From: Saccharofermentans sp.
GTDB taxonomy: Bacteria; Bacillota; Clostridia; Saccharofermentanales; Saccharofermentanaceae
Reading direction: 5' to 3'
Length of the DNA stretch: 64,000 nt
Assembly (NCBI GenBank): GCA_024692235.1
Contig: JAILMW010000002.1
Coordinates: 1 to 64,000, forward strand
Part shown: positions 8,826-18,219 of the stretch, piece after piece
Layout of the letters: the number at the start of each line of letters is the position of its first letter
Numbering within the stretch: the first letter of the stretch is position 1
Notes under the pieces: generated by a model
What the model was told of the DNA's origin: nothing
The model's database searches: none
Seen by the model: the letters and a program-made list of their open reading frames with translations, nothing else
Translations under genes and position numbers: made by a program

Positions 8826-9361
8826 TCGACTTTTCTATTATCCTTGCAGGATTCGGCGGACAGGGTATCCTCTCCGCAGGTAAGATGGCTGCAGAGGCAG
8901 CACTTTACGAAGGTAAGGAAGTATCCTGGTTCCCTTCTTACGGACCTGAGATGAGAGGCGGTACGGCTAACTGCTCCGTTGTTATCTCAGATGAGCCTAT
9001 CGGTTCTCCCGTTGTTAACGATGCAGATGTAGTCATCTGCTTGAACCAGCCTTCCATGGAGAAGTTCGAGCCCTGCATCAAGCCCGGTGGAGTTCTTATC
9101 ATCGACTCCTCTCTGATCCATATCAAGCCTACAAGAACCGATATCAAGTTCATTCCCATGAATGCTTCCGAGATCGCATCGGAGCTTGGCAATATGGCAT
9201 TTGCTACTATCTCAATGCTCGGATGCCTTTCCGCTGCTACAGGATGCTTCAAGAGAGAGTCCTTCGAGTCTGCTCTTTATGAAGTACTTCCCGAGAGAAG
9301 ACATAAGCTTATTCCCGGTAATGTAGCTGCTTTCGATAAGGGAGCAAAGTTCGCCGAGTAA
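8822..9361 (+). CDS. vorC: 2-oxoacid:ferredoxin oxidoreductase subunit gamma
   Basis: The 179-residue gamma subunit. It opens with the GFGGQGILSAGKM signature and has SYGPEMRGGTANCSV, both diagnostic of the 2-oxoacid ferredoxin oxidoreductase gamma domain. It binds CoA at the subunit interface in known members. It is the last gene of the four-gene operon (order ferredoxin-alpha-beta-gamma), which ends in a terminator 23 bases downstream. Strong codon bias across all four genes suggests a major metabolic enzyme. Confidence 0.88.
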   Translation: MIDFSIILAGFGGQGILSAGKMAAEAALYEGKEVSWFPSYGPEMRGGTANCSVVISDEPIGSPVVNDADVVICLNQPSMEKFEPCIKPGGVLIIDSSLIHIKPTRTDIKFIPMNASEIASELGNMAFATISMLGCLSAATGCFKRESFESALYEVLPERRHKLIPGNVAAFDKGAKFAE

Positions 9362-9383
9362 CAGGCTTTATATTGATCCTTAT

Positions 9384-9421
9384 ACCACCCTGATCTCTTA
9401 TGAGGTCGGGGCGGTTTTTTT
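9384..9421 (+). terminator. Rho-independent terminator after the oxidoreductase operon
   Basis: A 14-position stem with one mismatch (9384-9397 with 9402-9415), loop TTAT, then six T. Confidence 0.85.
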
Positions 9422-9518
9422 ATGCAATAAAGGATCATTTTTATTATTATTTCTTCACTTAACAGATTTATGTTGTTGACCGTACTATAACCTATATGGT
9501 AAAAAACGTCTAATGGCT

Positions 9519-9793
9519 GTGACGAAGACGGGCTGATAAGAAGAAGTTACAGAGAGCCGACGGTCGGTGTGAGTCGGTACGGATCTTATCTTGTGACCCA
9601 TCACTTCCGAGCCGGATGTCTGAACACTTATGTCTTAAGATGTCCCGTTACTGCTGCGTTAATGCATAGGGATTGTCGGATCCTGAAGGTGGCAGATTAT
9701 GTATCTGCAATTTGAGTGGTACCGCGAGCGGTCTTATATATGATCTACCGCCCGTCTCAAAGTTAGAACCTATAACTTTGAGGCGGGCTTTTT
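9519..9793 (+). ncRNA. T-box riboswitch (probable isoleucine specifier) ahead of ilvA
   Basis: The leader has the typical T-box order: a long Stem I region containing AGAGAGCCG and a specifier-side segment, a middle stem, the T-box core TGGTACCGCG at 9717-9726, and a terminator. In the segment CCATCACTTCCGAG the ATC at 9600-9602 occupies the usual specifier position before the AC-TTC-x-GAG pattern, so uncharged tRNA-Ile should be sensed. That fits isoleucine control of threonine ammonia-lyase. An ACC (threonine) reading three bases earlier is less well placed. When tRNA-Ile is uncharged the antiterminator forms and ilvA is transcribed. The 5' limit is approximate. This accounts for most of the gene-free stretch 9422-9827. 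Confidence 0.85.
9751..9793 (+). terminator. T-box-controlled intrinsic terminator
   Basis: CCCGTCTCAAAGTTA (9751-9765) pairs perfectly with TAACTTTGAGGCGGG (9773-9787) except for one GU, followed by C-TTTTT. It competes with the antiterminator that includes the T-box core. Confidence 0.9.
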
Positions 9794-9827
9794 GTATCCG
9801 CCTCACAACAAAACAAGGAGGCAGGAT

Positions 9828-11030
9828 ATGCTTACATTGGACAAGGTATTTGATGCTCAGAGAGTTCTTAAGGGCATCGTAAGAGAGACTGACTGCGTTA
9901 AGGCTGCAGGACTGGTCAAGGGAACAGAGCTCTATTTAAAGCCGGAGAATCTTCAGAATACGGGCTCTTTCAAGCTTAGAGGTTCAGGCTATAAGATCTC
10001 TAAGTTAACGGAAGAAGAGAAGGCAAGGGGCGTTATCGCCTGTTCTGCCGGCAACCATGCTCAGGGTGTAGCTCTTGCTGCTCAGAAGTACGGCATACCC
10101 GCTACTATCTGTCTTCCTGATTCTGCGCCCATCTCAAAGGTTGAAGCTACCAAGAGCTACGGAGCTAATGTCGTACTTGTAGAAGGCGTGTACGACGATG
10201 CTTATAACAAAGCACTGGAGCTTACGGAGAAAGAAGGATATACGTTCGTTCATCCTTTTGATGATGAGGATGTTATTGCAGGTCAGGGTACGGTAGCTCT
10301 TGAGATCTTAAATGACTTAGATGACGTGGATGCTATTATCGTTCCCATAGGCGGCGGCGGACTTATATCCGGTATCGCTTATACGATCAAGTCCATAAGG
10401 CCGTCGATAAAGGTATACGGCGTGCAGGCTTCGGGAGCTCCTTCCATGTATAGCGCAGTGAAGGAAGGCAGGACCGAGGGGCTTGATTCAGTCATGACCG
10501 TAGCTGACGGTATAGCGGTAAAAAAGCCTGGAGAGAATACATTAAAGTACATTAGCGAATATGTGGATGATATAGCTCTTGTGACTGAAGATGAGATCTG
10601 TGCCGCTATCTTAGCTCTTATAGAGAAGCAGAAGATGGTAGCAGAAGGTGCAGGAGCCGTATCCGTTGCTGCTGCCATGTTCAATAAGTTTCCTATTGAA
10701 GGCAAGAAGGTATGCTGCGTAGTATCGGGCGGTAATATCGACGTTACTATCCTTTCGAGGATAATAAAGAGAGGTCTTATGAAGAGCGGCAGGGTCAGTA
10801 GTCTCCTGGTAGAGCTTATAGATAAGCCCGGGCAGCTTAAGGATGTATCAAGGATCATCGCAGACCTTGGAGGTAATGTCACCAGCGTCCACCATGAGAG
10901 AGCATCGGATACGGAGAATATAAACGGATGCTACTTGAGGATCACCATGGAGACCAGAGACTATGACCACGTTAAGCAGATAAAGAAGGCTTTAACTCAG
11001 GAAGGCATCAAGGTGAAGACGGTCAACTGA
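9828..11030 (+). CDS. ilvA: threonine ammonia-lyase (biosynthetic threonine dehydratase)
   Basis: PLP enzyme converting threonine to 2-oxobutanoate and ammonia, the first step toward isoleucine. The PLP lysine is K49 in the NTGSFKLRG motif; the phosphate loop is GGGGLISG. The last 70 or so residues (around SSLLVELIDKPGQLKDVSRI) form an ACT domain for allosteric control. At 400 residues it matches the shorter ACT-containing IlvA class; serine can be a side substrate. The frame is open further upstream, but the AAGGAGG at 9815-9821 sets the start at 9828, and the upstream part lies in the T-box terminator. ridA follows 76 bases later. Confidence 0.93.
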   Translation: MLTLDKVFDAQRVLKGIVRETDCVKAAGLVKGTELYLKPENLQNTGSFKLRGSGYKISKLTEEEKARGVIACSAGNHAQGVALAAQKYGIPATICLPDSAPISKVEATKSYGANVVLVEGVYDDAYNKALELTEKEGYTFVHPFDDEDVIAGQGTVALEILNDLDDVDAIIVPIGGGGLISGIAYTIKSIRPSIKVYGVQASGAPSMYSAVKEGRTEGLDSVMTVADGIAVKKPGENTLKYISEYVDDIALVTEDEICAAILALIEKQKMVAEGAGAVSVAAAMFNKFPIEGKKVCCVVSGGNIDVTILSRIIKRGLMKSGRVSSLLVELIDKPGQLKDVSRIIADLGGNVTSVHHERASDTENINGCYLRITMETRDYDHVKQIKKALTQEGIKVKTVN

Positions 11031-11106
11031 TAAGTTATATGTATAACATAGGAAGACAGAGCAACGTTTATAATCAAAAAGAAAAGACTTAAGGAGGAAC
11101 ATAACA

Positions 11107-11481
11107 ATGAGTAAAGATGTTTATACAAAGAATGCTCCCGAGGCTATCGGACCTTATACACAGGCAAAGGTGGTAGGAGGACTCGTATTTACGTCAGGTC
11201 AGATACCGATCGATCCTGCTACGGGAGATGTTGTTGACGGAGGCATTAAGGAGCAGGCTCATCAGTCCTGCAAGAACGTAAAGGCTATCCTTGAGGAAGC
11301 AGGAACTTCTCTTGAGAATGTGGTAAAGACAACATGCTTCCTTGCTGATATGGGAGATTTTGCCGCATTTAACGAAGTATATGCAGAGTACTTTACCGGA
11401 AAGCCCGCAAGATCCTGTGTTGCGGTAAAGACACTTCCCAAGAATGTACTTGTTGAAATCGAGGCGATAGCTGAAGTATAA
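11107..11481 (+). CDS. ridA: RidA family enamine/imine deaminase
   Basis: A 124-residue Rid/YjgF/UK114 protein. It has the typical opening with [11 protein letters not shown], the [16 protein letters not shown] strand-loop, and the C-terminal arginine motif [23 protein letters not shown]. RidA hydrolyses the reactive 2-aminoacrylate/2-aminocrotonate released by dehydratases such as IlvA. It lies directly behind ilvA, with AAGGAGG before its ATG, and probably shares the T-box-controlled transcript. Position, length and motifs all agree. Confidence 0.95.
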   Translation: MSKDVYTKNAPEAIGPYTQAKVVGGLVFTSGQIPIDPATGDVVDGGIKEQAHQSCKNVKAILEEAGTSLENVVKTTCFLADMGDFAAFNEVYAEYFTGKPARSCVAVKTLPKNVLVEIEAIAEV

Positions 11482-11482
11482 T
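11453..11482 (+). promoter_or_regulatory. Promoter inside the end of ridA, close to the ABC-F start codon
   Basis: TTGAAA (11453-11458), an 18-base spacer and TATAAT (11477-11482) overlap the ridA stop codon. The ATG of the next gene is only nine bases after the -10 box, so the mRNA would be leaderless or nearly so. Confidence 0.5.
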
Positions 11483-11491
11483 CTTGGCGTT

Positions 11492-13408
11492 ATGCCAATA
11501 TTAAGTGTCGACAATATATCATTGCATTATGGAGAACGCCGCCTCCTTGACGGCGTCTCTTTCATGGTGAACGAAGGAGATAAGATAGCCTTCATCGGGA
11601 ATAACGGTGCGGGTAAGTCCACTTTGTTCAAGATAATCAAGGGTACCATAAAGCCTGATGAAGGTAAGATAATAAGGCACGGTAATACTATCGTAGGCTT
11701 TCTGTCCCAGAATATGGATGAGCAGGACCTGTCAGGATCGACACTTAAGCCTCAAAAGCTCATAGATATCGAAGAGAGAAAGACTGCTCTTGAATATGAG
11801 ATAGCTGCCGCAGGTGAAGATGAAGCTAAGCTCAAGCCGCTTATGGATGAGTATTCAAGGGTCACTGCGGAATATGAGGCTATGGGCGGATACGATTACG
11901 ATCACAGGATGGCAGACGCTCTTGCGGGATTAGGTCTTACGGGTCTTTCCGAGAGGACGGATCTTACGACTTTATCGGGAGGAGAGAAGATGCGAGTTTG
12001 CCTTGCACAGCTCATAGTAGCTCATCCTGATATCCTTATGCTCGACGAGCCTACCAACCACCTTGATATCGAAGCCATAGAGTGGCTTGAAGATTTCCTG
12101 TCCTCTTACGGCGGAGCAGTATTCGTCATATCTCACGACAGACACTTTATCGATAAAGTTGCAAACAGGGTAATTGAGCTTCAGGACGGATCTATCCGTT
12201 GCTATAGGGGCAATTACGATGACTATAAGGTTCAGAAGGAAGAATTCCTGAAGACTCAGGAAGCATATATAGCTAATCTCTCGGCAGAACTTGAGCACCA
12301 GATGGACGTCAAGCAGACGATGCTCTCTCACAGGAACATCTCCGGATATCACCAGAGAGAGAAGATGGTCGATAAGCTTGAGGAAGTGCTTGCAAGAGAG
12401 AAAGCAAAGCTCCCTTCAGGTGCCACATCCATGAGTTTCACTGTCGTTCCAGAGGAGCGAAGCGGAGCAGAGGATAAGATACTGCTGCAGGTCAAAGATG
12501 TCAGCAAGAACTATGACGACGATCCTTTCTTGTTCGAGCACGTCTCCTTTGAACTCAAGGCTAATCAGAAGATATTCCTCGCAGGTCCCAACGGCTGCGG
12601 TAAGTCTACTCTTCTTACTATGCTCATGGGTCGCCAGGGAGGCTTCGACGGATCCGTATTTATTGCTTCCTCTGCAAGCGTAGGCTATATGGAGCAGTTC
12701 GTTCCTTTCGAAGACGAGAGCCTCTCATGCTTTGATGAACTTATCTCAAGAAGTGATCTTACTAATACAGAGGCAAGAAGCATGCTCGCCAGGTTCGGCT
12801 TCAGAGGAGAAGATGCACTCAAGACCATTAATGTGTTGTCGGGAGGAGAGAGATCCAGGCTCTATCTTTGCTGTCTCCTTCAGGAAAAGCCCGATATCTT
12901 GTTCCTCGATGAGCCTACTAACCACCTGGATATCGATTCAAGAGAAGTCCTTGAGGATGCTCTGACCGCATATAACGGTGCGATCATCTGTGTCAGCCAC
13001 GACAGGTTCTTCATAGATAAGTGTGCAGATCAGATACTTGGCTTTAATAACGGTACAGCTAAGCTTTATGACAAGTATTCCTACTATCGAAAGGATGTTG
13101 CCAAGAATACCGTTGTTGCTCCCATAAAGGAAGAGAAGAAGGAAGACGAGAAAGCTTCCAGGGAGACCGAAGCTAAGAAAGAGTCCAGAAATAAGGCTGC
13201 TGACCGTAAGGAAGCCGCTAAGAGACGCTCCAGGATCAGTGCCATCGAGAAAGAGATAGAGGTATTGGAAGATGAGCAGAAGGAACTTGAAGCAACATTT
13301 ACTTCAGGTGCCGGCGCTGAAGAATACAATAAGTACGCAGCCAATGCCGAGAAGATAGAATCCCTCTATACGGAGTATATGCTCCTTACCGAAGAGGAAG
13401 ACTCGTAA
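11492..13408 (+). CDS. ABC-F family ATP-binding protein
   Basis: Cytoplasmic protein of 638 residues with two ABC ATPase domains in tandem and no membrane segment. The first domain has Walker A GNNGAGKST at 36-44, LSGGEKMR, and MLDEPTNHLDI. The second has GPNGCGKST, LSGGERSRL, and FLDEPTNHLDID. Between them (about 240-320) lies the charged helical linker that reaches the ribosomal P-site in ABC-F translation factors. The C-terminal 100 residues are a Lys/Glu-rich coiled coil like that of Uup/EttA-like members. The likely role is ribosome rescue or translation tuning; antibiotic protection is possible but not shown. No ribosome-binding site is seen before the ATG. Confidence 0.92.
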   Translation: MPILSVDNISLHYGERRLLDGVSFMVNEGDKIAFIGNNGAGKSTLFKIIKGTIKPDEGKIIRHGNTIVGFLSQNMDEQDLSGSTLKPQKLIDIEERKTALEYEIAAAGEDEAKLKPLMDEYSRVTAEYEAMGGYDYDHRMADALAGLGLTGLSERTDLTTLSGGEKMRVCLAQLIVAHPDILMLDEPTNHLDIEAIEWLEDFLSSYGGAVFVISHDRHFIDKVANRVIELQDGSIRCYRGNYDDYKVQKEEFLKTQEAYIANLSAELEHQMDVKQTMLSHRNISGYHQREKMVDKLEEVLAREKAKLPSGATSMSFTVVPEERSGAEDKILLQVKDVSKNYDDDPFLFEHVSFELKANQKIFLAGPNGCGKSTLLTMLMGRQGGFDGSVFIASSASVGYMEQFVPFEDESLSCFDELISRSDLTNTEARSMLARFGFRGEDALKTINVLSGGERSRLYLCCLLQEKPDILFLDEPTNHLDIDSREVLEDALTAYNGAIICVSHDRFFIDKCADQILGFNNGTAKLYDKYSYYRKDVAKNTVVAPIKEEKKEDEKASRETEAKKESRNKAADRKEAAKRRSRISAIEKEIEVLEDEQKELEATFTSGAGAEEYNKYAANAEKIESLYTEYMLLTEEEDS

Positions 13409-13450
13409 GGAAACTCTCACATTTTATTTACAATTAACCTTCGCTGAAGA

Positions 13451-13459
13451 TGTTATAAT
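13451..13459 (+). promoter_or_regulatory. Extended -10 promoter for the EAL gene
   Basis: TGT-TATAAT, 33 bases before the start codon; no convincing -35 at normal spacing. GGAAGG at about 13476-13481 is the ribosome-binding site. Confidence 0.5.
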
Positions 13460-13491
13460 TATTTTATAACTCTCCGGAAGGTTATATCGGT

Positions 13492-15141
13492 ATGGCATCT
13501 GTTTGCAAAGATTATATCCTTGAACACTTCTCCGAAGCTTTGGAGAACGGATGCATATTTCCTTTTTTTCATCCTATCTATCGTACGATGACTGGCAAGA
13601 TCACCTGCGCAGAAGCGTTGGCGCGTTGGAGCGATCCTCAGTACGGTCTTTTATCTCCGGCGGATTTTATTACTATACTTGAAGATGAGGGTTTGATCTT
13701 CGATCTTGATATGACCATCTTGGAGAAGGCCTGTAAGATGTACTCGGATCTTAAGGTGGCAGGGCACCTTTTGCATTCTTTCTCCGTTAATCTCTCCAGA
13801 CAGGATTTTAAGCATGAAGAACTCTTTGACAGAGTCAATCAGATCCTTGCTTCTTACGATGTGCCTCATGAGTCGATCAAGCTTGAGATAACAGAGAGCT
13901 TGATGCTGGAGGATCTTGAATCGTTCAAACGAACTTTTACGAGGTTTACCGATGCGGGATATACGGTATGGATAGATGACTTCGGAAGCGGATATTCTTC
14001 GCTTAACATGCTCCAGAATTACAGCTTTGATCTTCTGAAGCTTGATATGCTCTTCCTTCGTGATTTCTCCGAGCAGAAGAAAAAGATGATCGCATCTGTT
14101 ATAAATCTTTCCAAATCCCTGGGCTTTCATACGTTGGTAGAAGGCGTAGAGGAGAAGGAGCAGCTGGAATTTCTTCGTGATGCCGGTTGTGAAGCTGTTC
14201 AGGGTTACCTTCTGGCCAAGCCTTTATCAGGTCAGGAACTGTCAGATCTTTTTGAAGATCAGCCTTCTTTAGTAGAGACTCTTGAAGACAAATACTATTG
14301 GAACAGTATAGGTCAATTGAATCTTCTAAGCGCAAATCCTTTGGAAGAGTTCGAAGGAGAGCAAGACCTCTATGCTTCTAACCAGGTGGCACTTCTTGAG
14401 ATCAGTGAAGAGTCCATGAAGCATGTCTATGTTAATAAGAGTTATTTGGATTGCTTAGTGGAACTGGGTTATCCTTCTTTGGAAGACCTTGAAGACGCAT
14501 TCAATAACAGAAAGAGCGATCAGTATCTGATGCTCAAGAAGATGATGGATGAAGCTGTCGGTACCGGGATGATACGTGAGATAGAATATATCAATAACGA
14601 TGTCTTTTACAGGTTAAGAGCAAAGCTTCTTGCAAGGATGAAAGATCACGCAATGGTCGCATTGAAGCTTTCTACCTTCGACTCTGACCGCGAGATAGAG
14701 ACTGCAAAGGAGATGCTAAGTTACGGCAATGCACTCTTCTCCACATATGAATTGGTCGTTATGTTCTATCCCGACTGTAATACTGCGAACAGGATATATA
14801 CGACACATAATCTTCCTGTGTATGACAGAGAAGCAACGATCCATATAAGCCTTCGAAAGTTCTGCGAGGCGGAAGTCGCTCCCATGGATCAGGAGCGCTA
14901 TATGAGATTTCTTGATTTTGATACACTTAAGGACAGGATAAAGGCCGGCAAACGAGGATTTATCTCAGGTTTTTTCCGCATGTGCTGGGGGCAGGAAAGA
15001 TACAATTGGTATGTAGCTCGTGTGACGCTTCTGCCTTCTGCGGGTGAATTCGCTATCATGCTTACCATACAGGCCCTGCAGCAAGAAGAGAGTGACTGCG
15101 TAGATCGATTAAGCCATGAACATCCCGAGTATTTTGTCTAG
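13492..15141 (+). CDS. EAL-domain cyclic-di-GMP phosphodiesterase with unknown C-terminal region
   Basis: Residues 10-250 form a complete EAL domain: EAL at 41-43, NLSRQDF, LEITES, DDFGSGYSS, LKLD, EGVE and VQGYLLAKPL. All the usual metal and catalytic positions appear intact, so an active enzyme hydrolysing cyclic-di-GMP to pGpG is likely. There is no GGDEF domain. The remaining 300 residues are not recognised; parts look like a PAS-type sensory fold. No membrane segment or signal peptide is seen, so it acts in the cytoplasm. It has its own extended -10 promoter and is followed by the leu genes. Confidence 0.88.
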   Translation: MASVCKDYILEHFSEALENGCIFPFFHPIYRTMTGKITCAEALARWSDPQYGLLSPADFITILEDEGLIFDLDMTILEKACKMYSDLKVAGHLLHSFSVNLSRQDFKHEELFDRVNQILASYDVPHESIKLEITESLMLEDLESFKRTFTRFTDAGYTVWIDDFGSGYSSLNMLQNYSFDLLKLDMLFLRDFSEQKKKMIASVINLSKSLGFHTLVEGVEEKEQLEFLRDAGCEAVQGYLLAKPLSGQELSDLFEDQPSLVETLEDKYYWNSIGQLNLLSANPLEEFEGEQDLYASNQVALLEISEESMKHVYVNKSYLDCLVELGYPSLEDLEDAFNNRKSDQYLMLKKMMDEAVGTGMIREIEYINNDVFYRLRAKLLARMKDHAMVALKLSTFDSDREIETAKEMLSYGNALFSTYELVVMFYPDCNTANRIYTTHNLPVYDREATIHISLRKFCEAEVAPMDQERYMRFLDFDTLKDRIKAGKRGFISGFFRMCWGQERYNWYVARVTLLPSAGEFAIMLTIQALQQEESDCVDRLSHEHPEYFV

Positions 15142-15268
15142 ATGCGGGCTTTGTGTTTCTATGATCCCTTATATCAATAATGAACTATAAATACATTGGT
15201 ATTCTGTTTGTATTTTAAACTTTTACCAAGTATCCTAATTGTATAGAGAATCGAGGAGGAATCGCCTT

Positions 15269-16549
15269 ATGGGAATGACGATGACTCAGAAGATCCTGGC
15301 AGCACATGCAGGTCTTCAAAGTGTTAGAAGCGGTGAACTTATCGAGGCTAAGCTCGATCTTGTTCTGGGTAATGACGTTACAACTCCCCCTGCAATAAAG
15401 GTGTTCGAGGATATGGGAGCGGATGCCGTATTCGACAAGGATAAGGTCTGTCTTGTTCCCGATCACTTTACGCCCAATAAAGATATAAAGTCGGCTGAAC
15501 TTACAAAGTGCATGAGATGCTTTGCAAGGCAGCAGGAGATATCTCATTACTATGAACTGGGACAGAAGGAGATGGGTATCGAGCATGTCATCCTTCCCGA
15601 TAACGGCATAGTATTCCCCGGAGATCTTATAATCGGAGCAGATTCACATACATGCACATATGGTGCACTGGGAGCATTTTCAACAGGCGTAGGCTCTACC
15701 GATCTTGCATGTGCCATGGCATCCGGAAGCACCTGGTTCAAGGTGCCCGAAGCTATCAAGGTAGTCCTTAAGGGTAAGCCTTCGGAATACGTGACCGGTA
15801 AGGACATTATCCTTCATCTTATAGGGGAGACAGGAGTAGACGGTGCACTTTATAAGTCCCTTGAATTCACGGGCGACGGCGTACATCATCTGTCTATGGA
15901 TCAGCGACTTACCATCTGCAATATGGCTATAGAGTGCGGCGGCAAGAACGGAATATTCCCGATAGACGAAGTAACACTTGAGTATATGGAGAAGACCAAC
16001 CCCGTAAGATTCAGGAACAGCGACTATACCGCATTCTATCCCGACGAGGATGCCGAATACTCGGAGGTCATAGAGATCGATCTTAACAGCGTGCCTCTTA
16101 CGGTAGCTCTTCCTCATCTTCCGTCTAATACGAAGCCCGCATCGGAAGTTGATCTTTCCATAGATCAGGTAGTCATCGGTTCCTGTACCAACGGCAGATA
16201 CGAAGATATAAAAACTGCCGCCATGATATTCAAGGGAAGACATGTTAAGGAAGGCATACGATGCATAGTGATCCCCGGATCTCAGAGAGTGTACAGAAAA
16301 GCCTTAGACGAAGGTCTTCTTGCAATATTCGACGACGCCGGATGCGTTATCTCCACACCGACATGCGGACCCTGCCTTGGAGGTCATATGGGCATTCTCG
16401 CATCAGGAGAGAGATGTGTATCCACCACCAACAGGAACTTTGTAGGCAGGATGGGACATGTTGAATCTGAAGTAATACTTGCGGGCGTCCCCGTAGCAGC
16501 TGCTTCTGCGATAATGGGTAAGGTGGCGACACCTTTTGATCTTAAATAA
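15269..16549 (+). CDS. leuC: 3-isopropylmalate dehydratase large subunit
   Basis: The 426-residue large subunit of isopropylmalate isomerase, which interconverts 2- and 3-isopropylmalate in leucine synthesis. The 4Fe-4S ligands are visible in GSCTNGR and [32 protein letters not shown] is typical of the LeuC/homoaconitase family. The open frame extends upstream, but GAGGAGGA at 15253-15260 sets the ATG at 15269. leuD follows directly and leuB overlaps leuD, giving a leuCDB operon; no leuA is in the window. No T-box or leader peptide is evident in the 127 bases upstream. Confidence 0.95.
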   Translation: MGMTMTQKILAAHAGLQSVRSGELIEAKLDLVLGNDVTTPPAIKVFEDMGADAVFDKDKVCLVPDHFTPNKDIKSAELTKCMRCFARQQEISHYYELGQKEMGIEHVILPDNGIVFPGDLIIGADSHTCTYGALGAFSTGVGSTDLACAMASGSTWFKVPEAIKVVLKGKPSEYVTGKDIILHLIGETGVDGALYKSLEFTGDGVHHLSMDQRLTICNMAIECGGKNGIFPIDEVTLEYMEKTNPVRFRNSDYTAFYPDEDAEYSEVIEIDLNSVPLTVALPHLPSNTKPASEVDLSIDQVVIGSCTNGRYEDIKTAAMIFKGRHVKEGIRCIVIPGSQRVYRKALDEGLLAIFDDAGCVISTPTCGPCLGGHMGILASGERCVSTTNRNFVGRMGHVESEVILAGVPVAAASAIMGKVATPFDLK

Positions 16550-16560
16550 GGGTGATGAAC

Positions 16561-17067
16561 ATGAAAGTAAAAGGAAATGTATTTAAATACAAGGATAATG
16601 TTGATACGGATGTCATAATCCCCGCGCGCCACTTGACTTCAGCCGATCCCGAGCAGCTGAAGCTTCACTGCATGGAGGATATAGATCCTTCTTTTGTGAA
16701 TAAGGTTCAGACAGGCGACATTATGGTGGCAGGGAAGAACTTCGGATGCGGCTCTTCGCGTGAGCATGCGCCCATAGCAATCAAAGCAAGCGGTATATCT
16801 CTTGTTATCGCGTCCGACTTTGCTCGCATATTCTATCGTAATGCAATAAACGTAGGCCTTCCGATAATGGAGTGCCCGGAAGCCGCTGCGGCTATAAAAG
16901 CTGGAGATGAAGTAGAAGCAGACTTTGACACGGGTATCATCACTGATATAACTTCCGGTGAGACCTTTACAGCCAAGCCTTTCCCTGAATTTATTAAGAA
17001 GATAATCGACTGCGGCGGACTGGTAGCATATACAAAGGAAAAGGCGGGAGGTAAGATAGATGGCTGA
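16561..17067 (+). CDS. leuD: 3-isopropylmalate dehydratase small subunit
   Basis: Small subunit (168 residues) that completes the active site of LeuC. The opening [25 protein letters not shown] and the swivelling-domain loop [11 protein letters not shown] are diagnostic. In-frame GTG 16552 and ATG 16555 also exist; AAGGGTG at 16547-16553 and the family N-terminus favour 16561. The end overlaps leuB by eight bases, implying coupled translation. Confidence 0.94.
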   Translation: MKVKGNVFKYKDNVDTDVIIPARHLTSADPEQLKLHCMEDIDPSFVNKVQTGDIMVAGKNFGCGSSREHAPIAIKASGISLVIASDFARIFYRNAINVGLPIMECPEAAAAIKAGDEVEADFDTGIITDITSGETFTAKPFPEFIKKIIDCGGLVAYTKEKAGGKIDG

Positions 17068-18160
17068 TAAGAGTTATAACATAGCGGTTATCCCCGGAGA
17101 CGGTATTGGTCCTGAAGTAACTTCTTCTGCCGTAAAGGTATTGAAAGCGGTATCGGAGAAATTCGGATTTGAATTGAATTTCAGTGAATACAAAGCAGGC
17201 GGCTGCGCCATAGATGAATTCGGAATACCTCTTCCGGAAGCAACGCTTGAAGGATGTAAGTCTTCAGATGCAGTGCTCCTTGGTGCCGTAGGAGGACCTA
17301 AGTGGGATAAGGTCGACGCGAAGATAAGGCCCGAGAAGGCACTGCTTGGATTAAGAGCGGGATTAGGCCTCTATTCCAACTTACGACCTGCGCTTCTCTT
17401 CGAGGAACTCGCATCCGCATCCCCTCTTAAGAATGTAAGTAATATAGATATCCTTATAGTAAGAGAGCTTACGGGCGGCATCTACTTCGGTGAGCACGGA
17501 AGATACGACAGCAGCGAACTTCTTTCTGACGGCAGCTCGAAAGGCACCGTCGCCTTCGATACAGAAAGCTACTCTGTAGCGGAGATCGAAAGGATAGTAA
17601 GAGAAGGCTTCAGGTATGCCATGGGAAGGTCTAAGAAGCTTACTTTGGTAGATAAGGCCAATGTACTGGAATCCAGCAGACTCTGGAGAGAAGTAGCGGA
17701 GAAGATATCTTCTGAGTATCCTGAAGTCGCTTTGGATTACCTTTATGTAGATAACTGTTCCATGCAGCTTATTAATCGTCCCGAGACATTTGACGTAATA
17801 GTTACATCAAATATGTTCGGAGATATTCTCTCGGATGAGGCGGGCATGATCACGGGATCTATCGGAATGCTCCCTTCAGCTTCTTTAGGTGCTCCGGGTA
17901 CCCCCGGAATGTATGAGCCGGTCCATGGTTCAGCTCCTGATATAGCAGGGACGGGTAAGGCCAATCCTCTGGCAACTATCCTCTCGGCGGCAATGCTCCT
18001 TCGCTGGTCCCTTGATGAGAGAAAAGCAGCTGACTGCATAGAAGCGGCAGTTAAGAAGACTCTGAAGGACGGCTTCAGAACAGTAGATATCGCATCAGAC
18101 GATAAGGACGCAGTGCTTAATACCGAAGAGATAACCTATAAAGTTCTCGAGCGCATCTGA
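17060..18160 (+). CDS. leuB: 3-isopropylmalate dehydrogenase
   Basis: NAD-dependent oxidative decarboxylation of 3-isopropylmalate to 2-oxoisocaproate. [14 protein letters not shown] at the N-terminus, the NAD/substrate region [25 protein letters not shown], the metal-site segment [23 protein letters not shown] and [15 protein letters not shown] identify LeuB rather than isocitrate dehydrogenase. The length of 366 residues is normal. It is the last gene of leuCDB, and a strong bidirectional terminator follows. Confidence 0.95.
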   Translation: MADKSYNIAVIPGDGIGPEVTSSAVKVLKAVSEKFGFELNFSEYKAGGCAIDEFGIPLPEATLEGCKSSDAVLLGAVGGPKWDKVDAKIRPEKALLGLRAGLGLYSNLRPALLFEELASASPLKNVSNIDILIVRELTGGIYFGEHGRYDSSELLSDGSSKGTVAFDTESYSVAEIERIVREGFRYAMGRSKKLTLVDKANVLESSRLWREVAEKISSEYPEVALDYLYVDNCSMQLINRPETFDVIVTSNMFGDILSDEAGMITGSIGMLPSASLGAPGTPGMYEPVHGSAPDIAGTGKANPLATILSAAMLLRWSLDERKAADCIEAAVKKTLKDGFRTVDIASDDKDAVLNTEEITYKVLERI

Positions 18161-18173
18161 GTATAGCAATAAA

Positions 18174-18200
18174 AAAGGACCGGACTTGATCCGGTCCTTT
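18174..18200. terminator. Bidirectional terminator between leuB and the aminotransferase gene
   Basis: A perfect 11-bp stem AAAGGACCGGA / TCCGGTCCTTT with a five-base loop, with A-rich sequence on the left and T on the right. It serves the converging genes on both strands. Confidence 0.9.
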
Positions 18201-18219
18201 GCTGTGCCTTGGATTTATA

